The notes below the pieces were generated by a model, which saw only the letters and a program-made list of their open reading frames with translations, did no database searches and was not told where the DNA came from. The position numbers and the translations under genes were made by a program. 64,000 nt of DNA from Bugula neritina (Eukaryota; Bryozoa; Gymnolaemata; Cheilostomatida; Bugulidae), in assembly GCA_964035545.1 (NCBI GenBank), contig OZ037765.1, positions 10,224,698-10,288,697 of the forward strand. The letters run 5' to 3'. Below are positions 25,801 through 37,817 of this stretch, in pieces (the stretch's first letter is position 1; each line of letters begins with the position of its first letter).

Positions 25801-26747
25801 TTTTATAGTTGCAAAGGTTGAAAACTGACACACTGAGGTATCAAGGGAGAATGAAAGCTAGGTAATGTTATTTTAATAAAGCTCATGCAGGTTTATAGTT
25901 ACTACTCCTGCGAGAACCCCTGATGGAAAGGGTTTTTAAAGCGGGCTAAGCACTTATTCATATGTGGCACAGAAGCAATTATACTTGTATGCTCTTCCTA
26001 ACATCACCGCTGGTGTTTGGACTTAAACCACTGGCTTTGAGTTTATAAATCTGCCAGCATTTTAACCGCTACACCAGGCTGCTCCCTCTTTCAATATGTT
26101 ATAAGCTACTGATGACTAGCTTGCCTAAAGAGTTTTGTAAAGTTTTTAAGCTTATCTCATTATCCAGATGGGGACACAACACTCTAAAGGCTCTAGTAGA
26201 CTTCAATGAGAGAATGTCGGAGATCACTGTTCCTATGTTTATTACTCATGGTGATGACGATCAAGTCTGCCATATTGACGGCTCAACTAAACTCGAGAAA
26301 ACTATCTCTTCTAAAGACAAAACTTTTAAGGTAATAATTTCTAGCAGTTTTGCAGCTTTTTAATTATTGCTACTTGTTATTTTAAACTTGAGAGTTTTGA
26401 GGTTTGAGATTTAGCTGCAAGTTACTACTTTTTGTTGCCTCTTCTTGTGATGAACAGCGGAAACTCAAATTCAGCTGCTTATTTCAAATTCTTTGTATCC
26501 TGTCGGAGGGTTCAGGCGATACATATTTGAAATTGAGAATAACTTGTTTTTTGCTCGTAAATCCAAATAGTTTGTTTCAAATTTATTTATGAAAAGCGTT
26601 TGCCCACTGCTCCTTCCCATATGCTTGTACAGTGTTGCTTGTTACTAGATATATGAGAAATGCTATCACAGACTCCACACTGAACCAGACGGATGTAGTG
26701 AAAAGTTTATTAACGATGTTGGTGAATGGATATCTAGTCGAGTGTAA
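22803..26747 (+). CDS. Monoglyceride-lipase-like alpha/beta hydrolase, copy 1 of 3, complete
   Basis: Serine hydrolase resembling vertebrate monoglyceride lipase (MGLL), which releases fatty acid from monoacylglycerols including 2-arachidonoylglycerol. Exons: 22803-22900, 23432-23541, 23808-23944, 24045-24155, 25009-25098, 25809-25861, 26168-26330, 26649-26747 (stop); phases join to 286 aa (human about 303). Visible landmarks: oxyanion-type HGIGDH, GHGKSEG, nucleophile elbow GHSM|GG split by intron 3, HANPQ, cap region ending LLTRNKDE, acid residue in HGDDDQVC, and histidine in CYHRLH. All catalytic residues are present, so it is predicted active. It lacks a signal peptide. It is first in a same-strand array of three genes with identical intron positions. 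The ATG chosen is the first in frame; upstream sequence has no matching extension. Confidence 0.9.
25905..26088 (-). mobile_element. tRNA-derived SINE, copy 2 (lipase copy 1, intron 6)
   Basis: Shares GAGAACCCCTGAT, TTTTTAAAG, GTGGCACAG and TGCTCTTCCTAACATCACC with the element at 13897-14080, in the same orientation. The tRNA-like head is more worn: the B box reads GGTTTAAGTCC. It ends 80 bases before the next exon. Confidence 0.7.
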
Positions 26748-29037
26748 ATCTTGCTCTTGCTTATAGCTACATGTTTATAAGCATGTAATAGAATGGCAGC
26801 TTTCATACAAGTTTGAACTTTTATACTAATAATAGTCAATGGAGATCTGAACAACACTGTCACCACCAGAATTAGTTAAAAGCTCCTTTGGGGTGTAAAT
26901 AGATTCTTGGGTTTTAAATTTACTGAAAGGAAAAGATAACATATTGCAATATATATTGTACTTTTAACAATCTCTTTGACATTTTTCCTTTTTTAATTTC
27001 ATGATACTTCTTAGTAATATAGATAATGGCATTACATTATGGCATTTATTTTGCTTTGTTTTTATTGTGTGGGTGAAGGGTGCTTTGTCATACTTATCTT
27101 TTACATAACATTTAAATTATGGAGCCGTTTCATTCTAATCTATTTTGAATATTGATTTCCTAGTCTAACCTCACGTTTGTTGCAGATTTAGTTCTACGTA
27201 ACTAATTAATATATTTTGATTTAACTATTATGCATACTATGCTGGTCAAGTTGAGTAATTGCTAATTTGGTTTATTTATGTCATTGAATTAAATACAATA
27301 TAAAACTATGGCAGAGCCAATTAATGTTCCTAATTGTGTTATGCTTTCTATATTTATGCTCATGTTCTTGAAATAAATGTCAATTAATCCATATATAACT
27401 CGGCCTTGACTATAAATAATCATTTTCACATCACAAATCTAACTATAACATCTAAATAGGCTAAAATAAAACTACGCACCATTATGTTCTGTACAGTCTC
27501 AATAAATGTAAGATAAATGCAAAATGCATACGTGTTTTGTTACACGCCTAGCTATGCTTGTTATTGATGTAGTTCTTGAGCCATTTTTATGACCAGCCTG
27601 TAAAATTATAGTATTAACGAATAGTCTAATATGTGTTGCAAGTTTATGGATTTATTACTAGCTGCATGTAGTGCTATTGTAGCCATTCGGTTACTCTGCT
27701 GGTTATAGTTACTAGGTGTCACTGCAACAATGCCACATGTCACTTTCATATAAGAATTATTCTTATTGCGCTCAGCTGTTAATAAAGTTCTTTATTAGGC
27801 TAGCACCTTTGTGATACCACGCCTATTTTCATACTGTTAGATATGTGCTAAATGCAAGATCTCAATAAATACTGGTAAATATTTGTAGGAATTGTCACAC
27901 CTCTAATATTTCAGTTTCTCTCAATCTATGCTCGTCATCTGGTTGTATAGGCGAAACAGCTCTTCGCATAAATTTTCAAGTGCATCAACACACAGCTATT
28001 TTGGCTTAGTTTTCGTATTTCTAAAACAAAGTGAATGTTTTAAGATTACCAGACTTAGCTATAGTTATTTTTGTTAGACGAAAACTTCGTGGCCGAAGAT
28101 AAGTTATAGAGAAAAATTACATATAACTACACCAGAAAAAAAACATAACAAAAGTGCTTAAACAAAATATATATAGGATAAGAAGTGAAGAACAAAAGTA
28201 CTAATTAATACATATAACAGTTTTTCTCACAAATACAGCTAATTAGCTCAATGCAGGAGAAGCAAATGTGGCAGCATCAACACAGTTACGTGATGAGTCT
28301 GAGCTAGTCAATACAATATAATATTATTGTATTGCAAAGACACAAACAGTGGTTATTGTGTTAGAGGTCTATCTAGTAAACCATGACTATGTTTAATACA
28401 AAATACCATCATAATTATGATATACACAGGATACACCTATGCCATGTTGAAGTACATGACACGAATGAACCTAACTTCATAAATATTTGGCACATGCATA
28501 ATGCTCTTCAAGTTTCCCCCAGTAAAAAGCATGCAGTAATACGTGTGCTGCTGCATGTGCATAAGCCTATGCCTGTATAATTACTAAGTAATTGTAGTTT
28601 ATATTGGCTCAGGTTTGTATTATGTATTAGGTGCATTTAGAAACACCGTTAGTTATAGCTCATAGCTCATGACTTATGAATTGGCAGAGCATTTAAACTT
28701 AGAGTTGCATGGGTGATGGATTAAACGCTGACTGGCAAAGAGTTGAGTTGTAGAGCTAAAAACATTACATAACTCATTTCAAAACAGGTAAGCTTTAATA
28801 GTTTGTATTCATCTTAACAATTCTGAAAAGTATTTTTTATTCTCAGCTTCAAAGCGCTTTATTTAACAGAAAATATTTTTTATAAAAGCACTTACTTAGT
28901 TTACTTTTATTAAAATGATTGTCGTTGCACTAACATTTTATATAAGAGAACAAACATTGAAAAATTATATGCATTATGAGTTTTATATAAAAATTGATTC
29001 CCCAACGATGTTAGTTGCCAACAAACACTGGAGAAAG
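26748..29037. other. Intergenic region between lipase copies 1 and 2
   Basis: AT-rich, about 2.3 kb. No coding exon, RNA gene or clear repeat is supported. The open frame at 28383-28580 has no recognisable features. Confidence 0.5.
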
Positions 29038-30089
29038 ATGGCGGCGCAGGCGTCTAGTATTGAGGACATACAAACATTCACCAACACTAGAGAGCAGAGA
29101 CTCCGAAGGTGGTGCTTAGCTGATGTTGACATTTCTCCTAAGTGAGTCACATATAGCAGTATCAGCTGTAGATCATAGCACCTGCATAGCTGTCTATTAC
29201 CAGTGTCAAAGTGACAGCTCCTTGCAGGTTGTACTAGTTTTGGTAGTTTTAGTGTAAATATAAACATTATTCATATCATACTTAGTACATGAATTTTTGA
29301 ATACAAAGCAATGAAACGAATGAGATTAAAAAAATTTCAGAATATTTAATTTGAAGGTTTTATAAACTATTCCTAACGAAATGTTGATTTTCATGAAGTA
29401 TGCTTTATCTAAAGACTATTTTAGAGCCATCTGTGTTCTACTTCATGAATTTGGGGATCATATTCAAGCCTATGAAGCCGTTGCAAAATCATTGCAGAAG
29501 AAACATAATATAGCTGTTCATGGCTATGACCAAAAAACTCTATCCAGGTGCTTAAAGTATCACAGGATATACTATAACCATTCACACTCCCATATGCATT
29601 GTTATACGATCTGTTTGGCCACTCCTATGTTTAAGCAGATGTTAGACTACTTGGGTTTTCATTTACTGGCTTGCAGGAAGTTTGGTTTGAGAGCTAGCTG
29701 AATTTTTTGTTGAGCAGACAACTTTCTACATTACACCTAACTGAGAAGAACTAGACTTGAGTGAAATTGAAATACTGAATTTTTATATCTATCCTAGTTG
29801 TGTTTCAAAATACATCAACTAATATAAGCATTTATTTATAAATTACGTTTTGCTAAAGCATTTTTATGCACTTTTTGTTAGTTGTATACATTATTTAATC
29901 AAAGGTTTCATATAGTTATGTTACAATAATCATTGCCATTATAATATATTAATAGCATTCTGTCACAAAAATGTATAACTTAGTCAATGTGCTTACAGAT
30001 ATTAAGCACAGCAATAGGAGCTAGCCTGCATATATAAGAATATTAAAACACTACAATTATATTATCAATTATGCATTTGTAACTTCATT

Positions 30090-30845
30090 CACAGGATAGT
30101 TAAGGGCAACCTTTTAGCTGCAACTGCCTTGCTGAGGTTTGCATTGTAATCATATAAGAATTCAGTACCAGTAAAATAAAATCTCACCTAATTGTGCTAG
30201 AGTCAAAATTTAAAAACTACGTTGTAGGTCTTCTTTTTCTCCAGTGTAAGTTTTTTGGAAATTTCAATTTTCATTTTTTTTGCGAAGTTATAGACAAAAA
30301 ACTGCCGAATTTTGGCCAATTTTGCCTGAAAAGCTGACTTTTCAGTACCAGTAAAATATCTCAGCAGCAAAGCATGATATCTGAATAAAAATTGCACTGC
30401 TGGAATCCTGAGATATTTCTCCAGTGTAAGTTTTTTTCGTTTTTCAATAACTCTGCTAGATTGCTCATAAATTGGTGATTTATACACTGAAAATGCCATA
30501 TTTTCTCATAAGAAACTAGCAGCGCGCAGCGCTTCACGCTTCACTGAGCACGTAGGGATGAGAAGATATTGGCGCCTACATAATAATTACAGGCTAGCTA
30601 GCTGGCAGGCTATAATGAATAGCTTGCTTTGTACTTTGTTTATGTAGCACCAATAATGGAATGTTGATAGATAACGCAGCCCTAACGAAGGTTGCTGCTT
30701 ATTGGTTGTAGTTTAATCTTAGGCTAAACAATTACAAGTAGGCAACACGCATGCCACCCGCAGAGCAATATTATTCAAGAACCCGAACTACATTTTGAGA
30801 GAAATTTATGATATTCTTAGTGAGGATGCCCTTAACTATCCTGTG
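30090..30845. mobile_element. 756-bp DNA transposon-like element in lipase copy 2
   Basis: Terminal inverted repeats match at 21 of 22 bases: CACAGGATAGTTAAGGGCAA at the left and, on the other strand from 30845, CACAGGATAGTTAAGGGCAT. The interior has no long coding frame but has repeated blocks (CAGTACCAGTAAAAT at about 30166 and 30345; TTTCTCCAGTGTAAGTTTTT at about 30237 and 30417). The paralogue suggests an empty site of TTCATTGCAG, here split as TTCATT-element-TTGCAG, implying a 2-base TT duplication. CAC termini and a very short duplication would fit the CMC group, but this is a guess. Confidence 0.75.
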
Positions 30846-32660
30846 TTGCAGTTGGCCACGGAAGGAGTGAGGGTGCCAGAGCAATAATTCATGACTTCCA
30901 GCACTACGTAGATGATGCAATACAGTTTGTGGACATCATCAAGTCAGAATATCCAGACGTACCTGTTTTTGTCATGGGTCACTCAATGGTAAGATATAAT
31001 ACTATATATAGCGCCATTAGTGTATCTCTTGCAACTTTACTCATCGGAAAAAATTTTATTCTATCATTCTGATTTTGTTTTCAATATATTTTAGGGTGGT
31101 TTAGTCTTGGGGCATCTTCTAATTCGAGAATCTGAACTTTGTGATGGTGCAATAATGTATGCAGCTGCTGTTCATGTTAACACGGATATAGTTTCTGCTT
31201 TCAAGGTACGAACACTTATTTAGTAAGCTAGCTGTCCCTGAGCATTTTCATTTTGTGATGTCACCAATTTGATATTTTCTGATAGGGTCTCACCTGTTGC
31301 AAGATATTAAAATTTTATTATTTAGGCATGACCAAAGATAGCTAGGCTCTAAGGATATTCTTATAACAATTTAAGAAATTATGACCTAAAAAGCAAAATA
31401 ATATGACAAATTCAGATACACCCCTCAAATAATATTTCTAGAATTTAGGGTGATATTAGAGAAACTCTACTGTTGTGGAAGCTTTTCATAAAGTTTTCTA
31501 ATGCAGCGTCAATAGTAGCATAAACTTTCAAAAGTATGTAACCCCAGCATAGAAAATTTTTGAGATAAAATAATTATATTAAATTTGCAACATTTTTTAA
31601 CTTTAAATGGAAAACACCTTACAAATTGCTTCTATAAAAATACTTGGTTCTAATAATTGAACATATAGTAGCATAGTGCTATATGCCAGAACTGTGATAC
31701 TTACCAATCTGCCATATTATTACAGAGAAGCATATCTAGATGCACTGGAATTGTTTTGCCGTTTTTCCCGGTGAAAAGAGTTGATGATAACTTACTAACT
31801 AGAAATGCAGAAGAGGTAATTTCTAATAACCAGAATTAATTCAAATCGGCAACATGTGTATTCAGATGTCTTAATCACTTTTATGTTCCTTACTAGAGTT
31901 GTGATTTTTTCTATGTAAATCAAACTTAGAACAGTAGTTTTTAGAATTTAGTTTTCATATTGAATTAAAAAACTGTTATTTTGTGCACCATTTCTATTAT
32001 CAGCATTCGTTTTAATGAAATTTAATATTCATTATTTTGCTCTTTCAGAGCATCTCCCTATTTTGTACCTTAGAATTTATTTCCTTTTATAGATAACTTA
32101 ATATAATTACTTATTTAATTATTTTCTGTTGCAGTCTTAATTTTACTATGTAAAGACTTGACATTTTTCATTGAGAACTTCAAAGCATCATTTTGGTTTT
32201 ATGATCTCATCTTTAACATTCAACTGCCAAACAGTAAATTGTTTTGGTATGTAACAAGTTGTTTTTAAGAGCCACTGGCTTTCAGCTATATTTTTGTCAC
32301 ATGATTTTGCCACTTGGTTCTGGCAAACAATGTCTTGTCAGAAGTTAATCCGTCAAGTCAGTTTTGCTTGTAGTGTATTTAGCTCTACAAGCAAATGTTT
32401 ATCTACCAAATATGCCATAAAAACTATCAATATTTTGGTTATAATTATTCAATATTCAGCTTAAGGTTTTTTAGTACTCCATAGCTAACACAATGATGAT
32501 ATCTGAGTCAGGTTGGTATTTTCAGGTAAAAAGATTAAAGGCTGATCCTTTAAGGTACCAAGGCAGTATTAAAGCAAGGTGAGCAAAGAGAAAAGTGTGA
32601 CCGTGTCATTTCAAGCAAATTCCTATATTTAGTCAAGTTGCCTAATTTTTGTAAAATAAA

Positions 32661-32733
32661 TTGTCTCGATTGGGATTCAAAACCGAGACTTCCGACTTGC
32701 AAGCAAGCTCTCTAACCATTACACTACGGGACT
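32661..32733 (-). mobile_element. tRNA-like sequence, probably a SINE head or pseudo-tRNA
   Basis: Read on the minus strand, 73 bases resemble a worn tRNA: GTCCCGTAGTGTAATGGTTAGAG at the 5' side, a B-box-like GGTTTTGAATCCC, and a 3' CGAGAC that could pair with the start with one mismatch. The anticodon and T arms do not form proper stems. It lies in intron 6 of lipase copy 2. Confidence 0.4.
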
Positions 32734-33353
32734 ACTGGATAAACGCAACATTACAGTTTTAGTCAAGCCACCTACTTCTAGCCATGTTACCTACTTTTAG
32801 TCAATAGACCATTATACATGCTGGCTACAACTACAAGAATTCAATGGACAAAAGCTAATAGTTATGTTTGTGTTTTTGCCGAGCTAACATGGCTATTCAA
32901 CAAATATTATTTCGATATCTTTTTAATGCAGGTGGGTTTCCAACTGCATAAAGGCTGCAATGGAATTTAATGAGAGAATGTCAGAGATCACTGTTCCGAT
33001 GTTCATTGCTCATGGTGATGACGATCAAGTCTGCCATATTGAAGGCTCAACTAAACTCGAACAAGCTGTCTCTTCTAAAGACAAGATATTTATGGTTAGT
33101 TCCGTCAACAGCCAACACATTTTTGGTTTACATAAAATACGGATTTGCTAATATTTTGTTTACAACTACGTAGAGGTAAATGCATGCATACAGCATATGC
33201 AGGTAGGTGTTGCGTAAGTTTTAGCGGAGCTTTGTAACCCAGGGAGTTGTCTGACTATAAAACAATTTTTCTCCAAATATTAAACCAAAACTTTAACCCT
33301 TAGCCATGCAAAAACCTACACATCTGCAACTTATTGCTGATTTAATAAGACAA

Positions 33354-33432
33354 TGCGTGCGTGTGCGTGTGCGTGTGCGTGTGCGTGTGCGTGTGCGTGT
33401 GCGTGTGCGTGTGTGTGCGTGTGTGTGTGTGT
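33354..33432. repeat. GTGTGC microsatellite in lipase copy 2 intron 7
   Basis: About twelve tandem GTGTGC hexamers followed by GT dinucleotides. The alternating purine-pyrimidine run could adopt Z-DNA. Confidence 0.9.
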
Positions 33433-34024
33433 TTTTTTAGTTTCCTAGTTCCCTAGTCTGTAAAGTAGGATGATATTACATATGCAGTGAGGCGTATACT
33501 CTATCCAATGACTGAGAGATGTACAGCACATATATTTAGTCATAGTTTAAGGCAGAACATTTCACTCTCCAGTCAACATACTTGCAGATTTCTCACTCAA
33601 AAGAAAATTTTTCTAAGTACTTGGCAAATACTAACAAAACATGCATGTTTTTGCACAAGTGTAAAGATCATGTCTATGTCTCTCCCCAACAATTTATCAA
33701 CAAAATGTTTTGTCTTGCAAATTAGACATACTTTGCTCAGTGCATATTTCATATAGAGTGTACTAGTATGTTTCACACCACCTTACTGTGTTACAGGTAT
33801 ATGGAGGGTGCTACCACAGACTGCACACTGAACCAGACGGGTATAGTGAAAGATTTATTGACGATGTTGGGGAATGGATCTCCAGTCATTGTTGAATCTG
33901 CTGTTAATAATTTTTCAGCTAGCTTATGTTGAGTCACTAATTTTTATATTTATTCTGTTATAAGCAATATTATATTTTAAAAAATACTACAATATTTTTG
34001 TATTTGTATAATATTTTGTGGTGT

Positions 34025-34030
34025 AATAAA
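34025..34030 (+). terminator. Polyadenylation signal behind lipase copy 2
   Basis: AATAAA 130 bases after the stop at 33895. Confidence 0.55.
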
Positions 34031-34769
34031 CTAAAAATAAGTTTCTAAATTTTGTAATTAATTATAGGTCATGCTTAGTTGCATTTGACATAAATACATA
34101 TAGTGCTTCATCATCACTTTTAAAGTACAAGTAGAAAAGTTGAGGAAAGTTATTTAGTGCCTCTCTGTTAGTAACTTCAAAAAATGGAAGCATTACTTGA
34201 TTACTTAAATCTAAGTTGAAAATTCTTTATGAAGTGTACATCACTATTGCTTCATGTTGAGAACTTTCTTACAAAACTGGACCGTTTTGTAATTTAAAGG
34301 TAGATGGGAATCCAGCATAAAACTTAAGCATTATTTATACTTATATTAATATAAAAATTGTTATTCATTAAAATTTAAACCTGGTGTAAGCGTGATGCAA
34401 CTAGGCTAAGCTATTTATCAACTGCAAGCATTAGCAACCACAATTGCCTATGTTATAAGAGTTGATTAAGTTTTGTACAATTTATACACATGAGTGATTT
34501 ATAGATGCATCTATCTACACATAAACATTTCTTTATTTTTCCCATTACTTTGCCTACGTGTATTTTAATTCTGCTCATGTGATCAATAATCTCATTGTAT
34601 ATTAATAGAATATTTCATTCATTCATTCATTCATTCATTACATTCACTAAATGCGTTCTGCTGAGTGAGCTTGCCTTTCATGGCTCAACGTCGTCACTGT
34701 CGGCTATACTCGTACAGCCATGTGACTCGTATTGCGCAATTCATACGTGTCCTTAATCCGCTACTCCGG
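34031..34769. other. Intergenic region between lipase copies 2 and 3
   Basis: AT-rich, apart from a CpG-containing stretch from about 34660 that leads into the copy 3 promoter. It includes an ATTC tetranucleotide repeat at 34614-34639. Confidence 0.5.
34614..34639. repeat. ATTC tetranucleotide repeat
   Basis: About six perfect tandem ATTC units. Confidence 0.9.
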
Positions 34770-34776
34770 TATATAA
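34770..34776 (+). promoter_or_regulatory. TATA box of lipase copy 3
   Basis: TATATAA in the context CCGGTATATAAGCAC, the best TATA match near any gene start in the window, preceded by about 100 bases with several CpG and CGTC motifs. The ATG is 232 bases downstream. A donor-like CAG|GTATTT at about 34849 hints that a noncoding exon may lie between. Confidence 0.6.
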
Positions 34777-35007
34777 GCACTAACGAGAGTCTGGGCCTAT
34801 CAAATACACAACCCAACTGTTAAAAATAGCACATTGAGGAAATATATCAGGTATTTATCATCTAAACTCACAGATTTGTCTTTTATTGTTATATGGCGTG
34901 AATATTTGTTACCCTAATTTTTTCTCTTAAATTTGCAAGCTATAAAGCACTGATTATATTTCCCCATAGTTCAACTTCATATTCTACATTGTTTAGTAAA
35001 CTTAATC

Positions 35008-37817
35008 ATGGCTCATGAGAAACAAAAATTCCACGTGGAACAGACACAAGAATATTTTACTAATGCCAGAGGAGAGATGCTTAGAAGATGGAGTCTACCA
35101 GATGCGCCATCTTCTCCCAAGTAAGTCATATATTAAATAAAATCAATTCGCATTCATAACCCTTAGATTTCAAAACAAATATTGCAGCTCTATACAGTTA
35201 TTCAGTAGCTGAACTTTTTATTAGATTTTCTATCAACTGTGTATTGGCCTAGTTATATTGCCTTCTAGTTAATCAAGTGACCTTAGCATGTCATTATATT
35301 CACAATAGATGTTACAAATGTTTATTTAAATTTTCCATTTATATAATATATTGCTTTATAATATCCCTACAAAATTTTTATAATTAATACACCAGGTTCT
35401 GCACTAATTATTTAGTACTGGTTTATAATGACTTTACAAACATTTAAATAAAGAAATAACATAATAGTCTACTACTTACAGAGCTGTTTGTATTTTGGTT
35501 CATGGAGTTCTGGAACACGCTGCTGCATATGAACAAGTAGCAGTCACAATGCAGAAGTTATATGGCATTGCTCTCTATTCCTACGATCAAGGTATTGTAT
35601 ATAACCATTCAGTTGTTAGATTGATATCCGTATCTATTGCAATCATTAAACCACAAACACACAAAACACAAACACACACAATGTACAACATGATATTCTA
35701 TATTTTTCATGTAACTATTTACTTACTGCCTTTATGCAGTCTGCAAATTAAATGGGGATATTGTGCTTGTATTGAAAGTTTATTGTTAGTTGGACATGGA
35801 AATAGTGAAGGCGCCAGAGTTGATATCTCAGACTTCCAACATTATGTAGATGATTTGATGCAGTTTGTTGATATAATTAAGGATGAGCATCCTAAAGTAC
35901 CTCTCTTCATCATGGGCCATGCTTTCGTAAGTTCACTGTATAATAATTTGTCCGTGTAACCTTTTATAATCTCATTGTGACAAACTTATACTTCTATGTG
36001 GTCAAATTTATTTTTGCTTGTTGATTTTATAGGGTGCGTTAGTTCTTGGATATGCCATGCTAAGAAATGCGGACCTTTGTAAAGGAGCCATCATGTATTC
36101 TCCTTTAGCACAACCCAGTCACAACTTTGTCTTTTCTGAGTGGGTAAGTTGCAAAATGATCTTTTTCCTATAGCAAATACCAGTGTCTATATTCTAATAG
36201 CTCAACAGCATGCCATTCATAAATCATTATGTTTTTTCTACTACTTTTATATAATAAACATGGTCACTGTTGTGTGGTAGCTAAAAATTCTAAAAAGCAT
36301 TAATTTGACTTTTGCTGTTGGTTTTTAAAACATATCATTTTTTGTAGGCTACCAACTTTTTCAGCCGCTTCATTCCAAGCTTCCCAGTTGGGTGCTTCGA
36401 GGCACAGAAGCTTACGGCAGTTGAGGCTGAGGTGAGTGTAATTATATTTATGTTGCTGAAAGCTATGTTAAGAAATAATATAATATAATAATAGATTGAA
36501 CTATATTAGTTGAGACATGTTGATGAACATATATTTTTTTCAGATAGAAGTTATGAAAAAGGATCCTTTGAGATACCAAGGTGGTCTGAAGGCAAGGTAA
36601 ATGCTCATTGAATATTGCATCTAGTAGAATAAAGTGACTTGTGCTTATAATATATAATTAAAACGCTACCATTTGAATAAACCATGCTTTCAATTTTACT
36701 GCATGTAACACAAACAGACATTTAAACAATGCTTAGGCCTTGGAGCAAAACACTCAATTTAAGATATGTTTTTGGCTTAAAATTGTGATTTAAAATTTAA
36801 TAATTACAGATTGCTCTCTATCCCATATTGTTCATGCGAATTCATCGGTGACTATTATTAATATTACGAATATAATTGTATGACATAATGTATTATTGGT
36901 ATTTACAAATTCGGTGATATTTTCGTGCGAAGTACTTCAGTAATTAATTTATTAATTATTTGCAGATGGGCAAAAGGTGTTATTGATAGTGCTAATGATT
37001 TTCAAACTAAGATGAGCAAGATTTGTGCTCCCATGTACATTGCCCATGGAGCCAAAGATAACTTCTGTATGGTGGAAGGTGCAGAAAAACTTCATGATGA
37101 GGTTCAATCTAAAGACAAATCTATTAAGGTAAGTGAAGCTGCTAGCAGATGGTCACATGTTTTCATACGAAATGAGTATTCGAAGTCGGATAGTGGTTTA
37201 GTTTTGATACCGTAGTGAGATAACAGATTGAGTGCTACACCAGCTTTATAAATTACCATGAATTCCTGTAAAATGGAATGTGAGCTAACTTATTGAAAGT
37301 ATTTCATATATTTAATTAAAACTAGTGAATAATTACTGTACGTTGCTAAATAGTGTTTTCTTTATATATTACACAACCAAATTACTCAGAAAAGTGTATA
37401 GCAAGAACTGCTCTAACTTGAATTTTAGCAGGTGTCGGTAAAAATTACGTAGCTGAATTAAAACATTACATAATGCGCTGATTGTGCAGTGAGTGGAAAT
37501 TATGGTAGACAATAAATATGTATTAAATATTGATCAACCAACACACTGCAATTACCAAGAAGAAGCAATAACCGTCTTTATAGATATGTTGCAACTACTA
37601 AATGAAAGGATAATCTGTTTTTGAAGTTTTCTACTTTTTCTCATTTTGACGCACTACTGAATTTTAAATAAACTTGAAAACCACACAATTTTTTATTAAC
37701 AATTTGATTAATTTGCAGATTTATGAACATCTTGGTCACAGACTTCACAGTGAACTCGGAGAAGCTAAACAGCAGTTTGTTGAAGACGTCTGTCAATGGA
37801 TAGAGTCCAGAGTTTAA
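35008..37817 (+). CDS. Monoglyceride-lipase-like copy 3, probable pseudoenzyme (catalytic Ser to Ala)
   Basis: Exons: 35008-35120, 35482-35591, 35790-35926, 36033-36143, 36348-36431, 36544-36596, 36966-37128, 37719-37817 (stop). Phases join to 289 aa with normal splice sites throughout. Fold landmarks are kept: HGVLEH, GHGNSEGARVDISDFQHYVDD, the acid residue in HGAKDNFC and the histidine in GHRLH. The nucleophile elbow, GHSMGG in copies 1 and 2, is GHAFGA here, with GCT (Ala) at 35921-35923 in place of the serine codon. Exon 5, in the cap region, is two codons shorter than in its paralogues. An otherwise intact frame and a good TATA box argue for a maintained protein without hydrolase activity, perhaps a binding or regulatory role. 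Function is inferred. Confidence 0.88.

Larger units (their letters stand above)
29038..33895 (+). pseudogene. Monoglyceride-lipase-like copy 2, probably defective
   Basis: Exons matching copy 1 are at 29038-29141, 29425-about 29534, 30852-30988, 31095-31205, 31726-31815, 32526-32578, 32932-33094 and 33797-33895 (stop). Exons 3-8 have exactly the lengths of copy 1 and good splice sites. The nucleophile elbow GHSM|GG, acid HGDDDQVC and YHRLH histidine are kept. Two faults stand out. First, the oxyanion-region HG is HE (LLHEFGDH). Second, where copies 1 and 3 have CAAG|GT at the end of exon 2, this copy reads CAAAAAACTC, with no donor. The nearest GT (CCAG|GTGCTT, 29547/29548) is out of phase with exon 3. 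A 756-bp element also sits in the exon 3 acceptor region. Weak in-phase donors further on, about 29670-29693, would add over 40 residues. Transcripts could still rescue it, so the pseudogene call is provisional. Confidence 0.65.

Noticed and set aside
29381-29701. Single 106-aa frame covering exon 2 of lipase copy 2 and beyond
   Set aside because: Only 29425 to about 29534 matches the paralogues. The rest is intron-like read-through.
32661-32733. Functional tRNA gene
   Set aside because: The anticodon and T arms do not form acceptable stems and the acceptor stem has a mismatch, so a SINE head or pseudo-tRNA is more likely.
33354-33432. CRISPR-like or regulatory repeat
   Set aside because: It is a plain GTGTGC microsatellite in an animal intron; no spacers exist.
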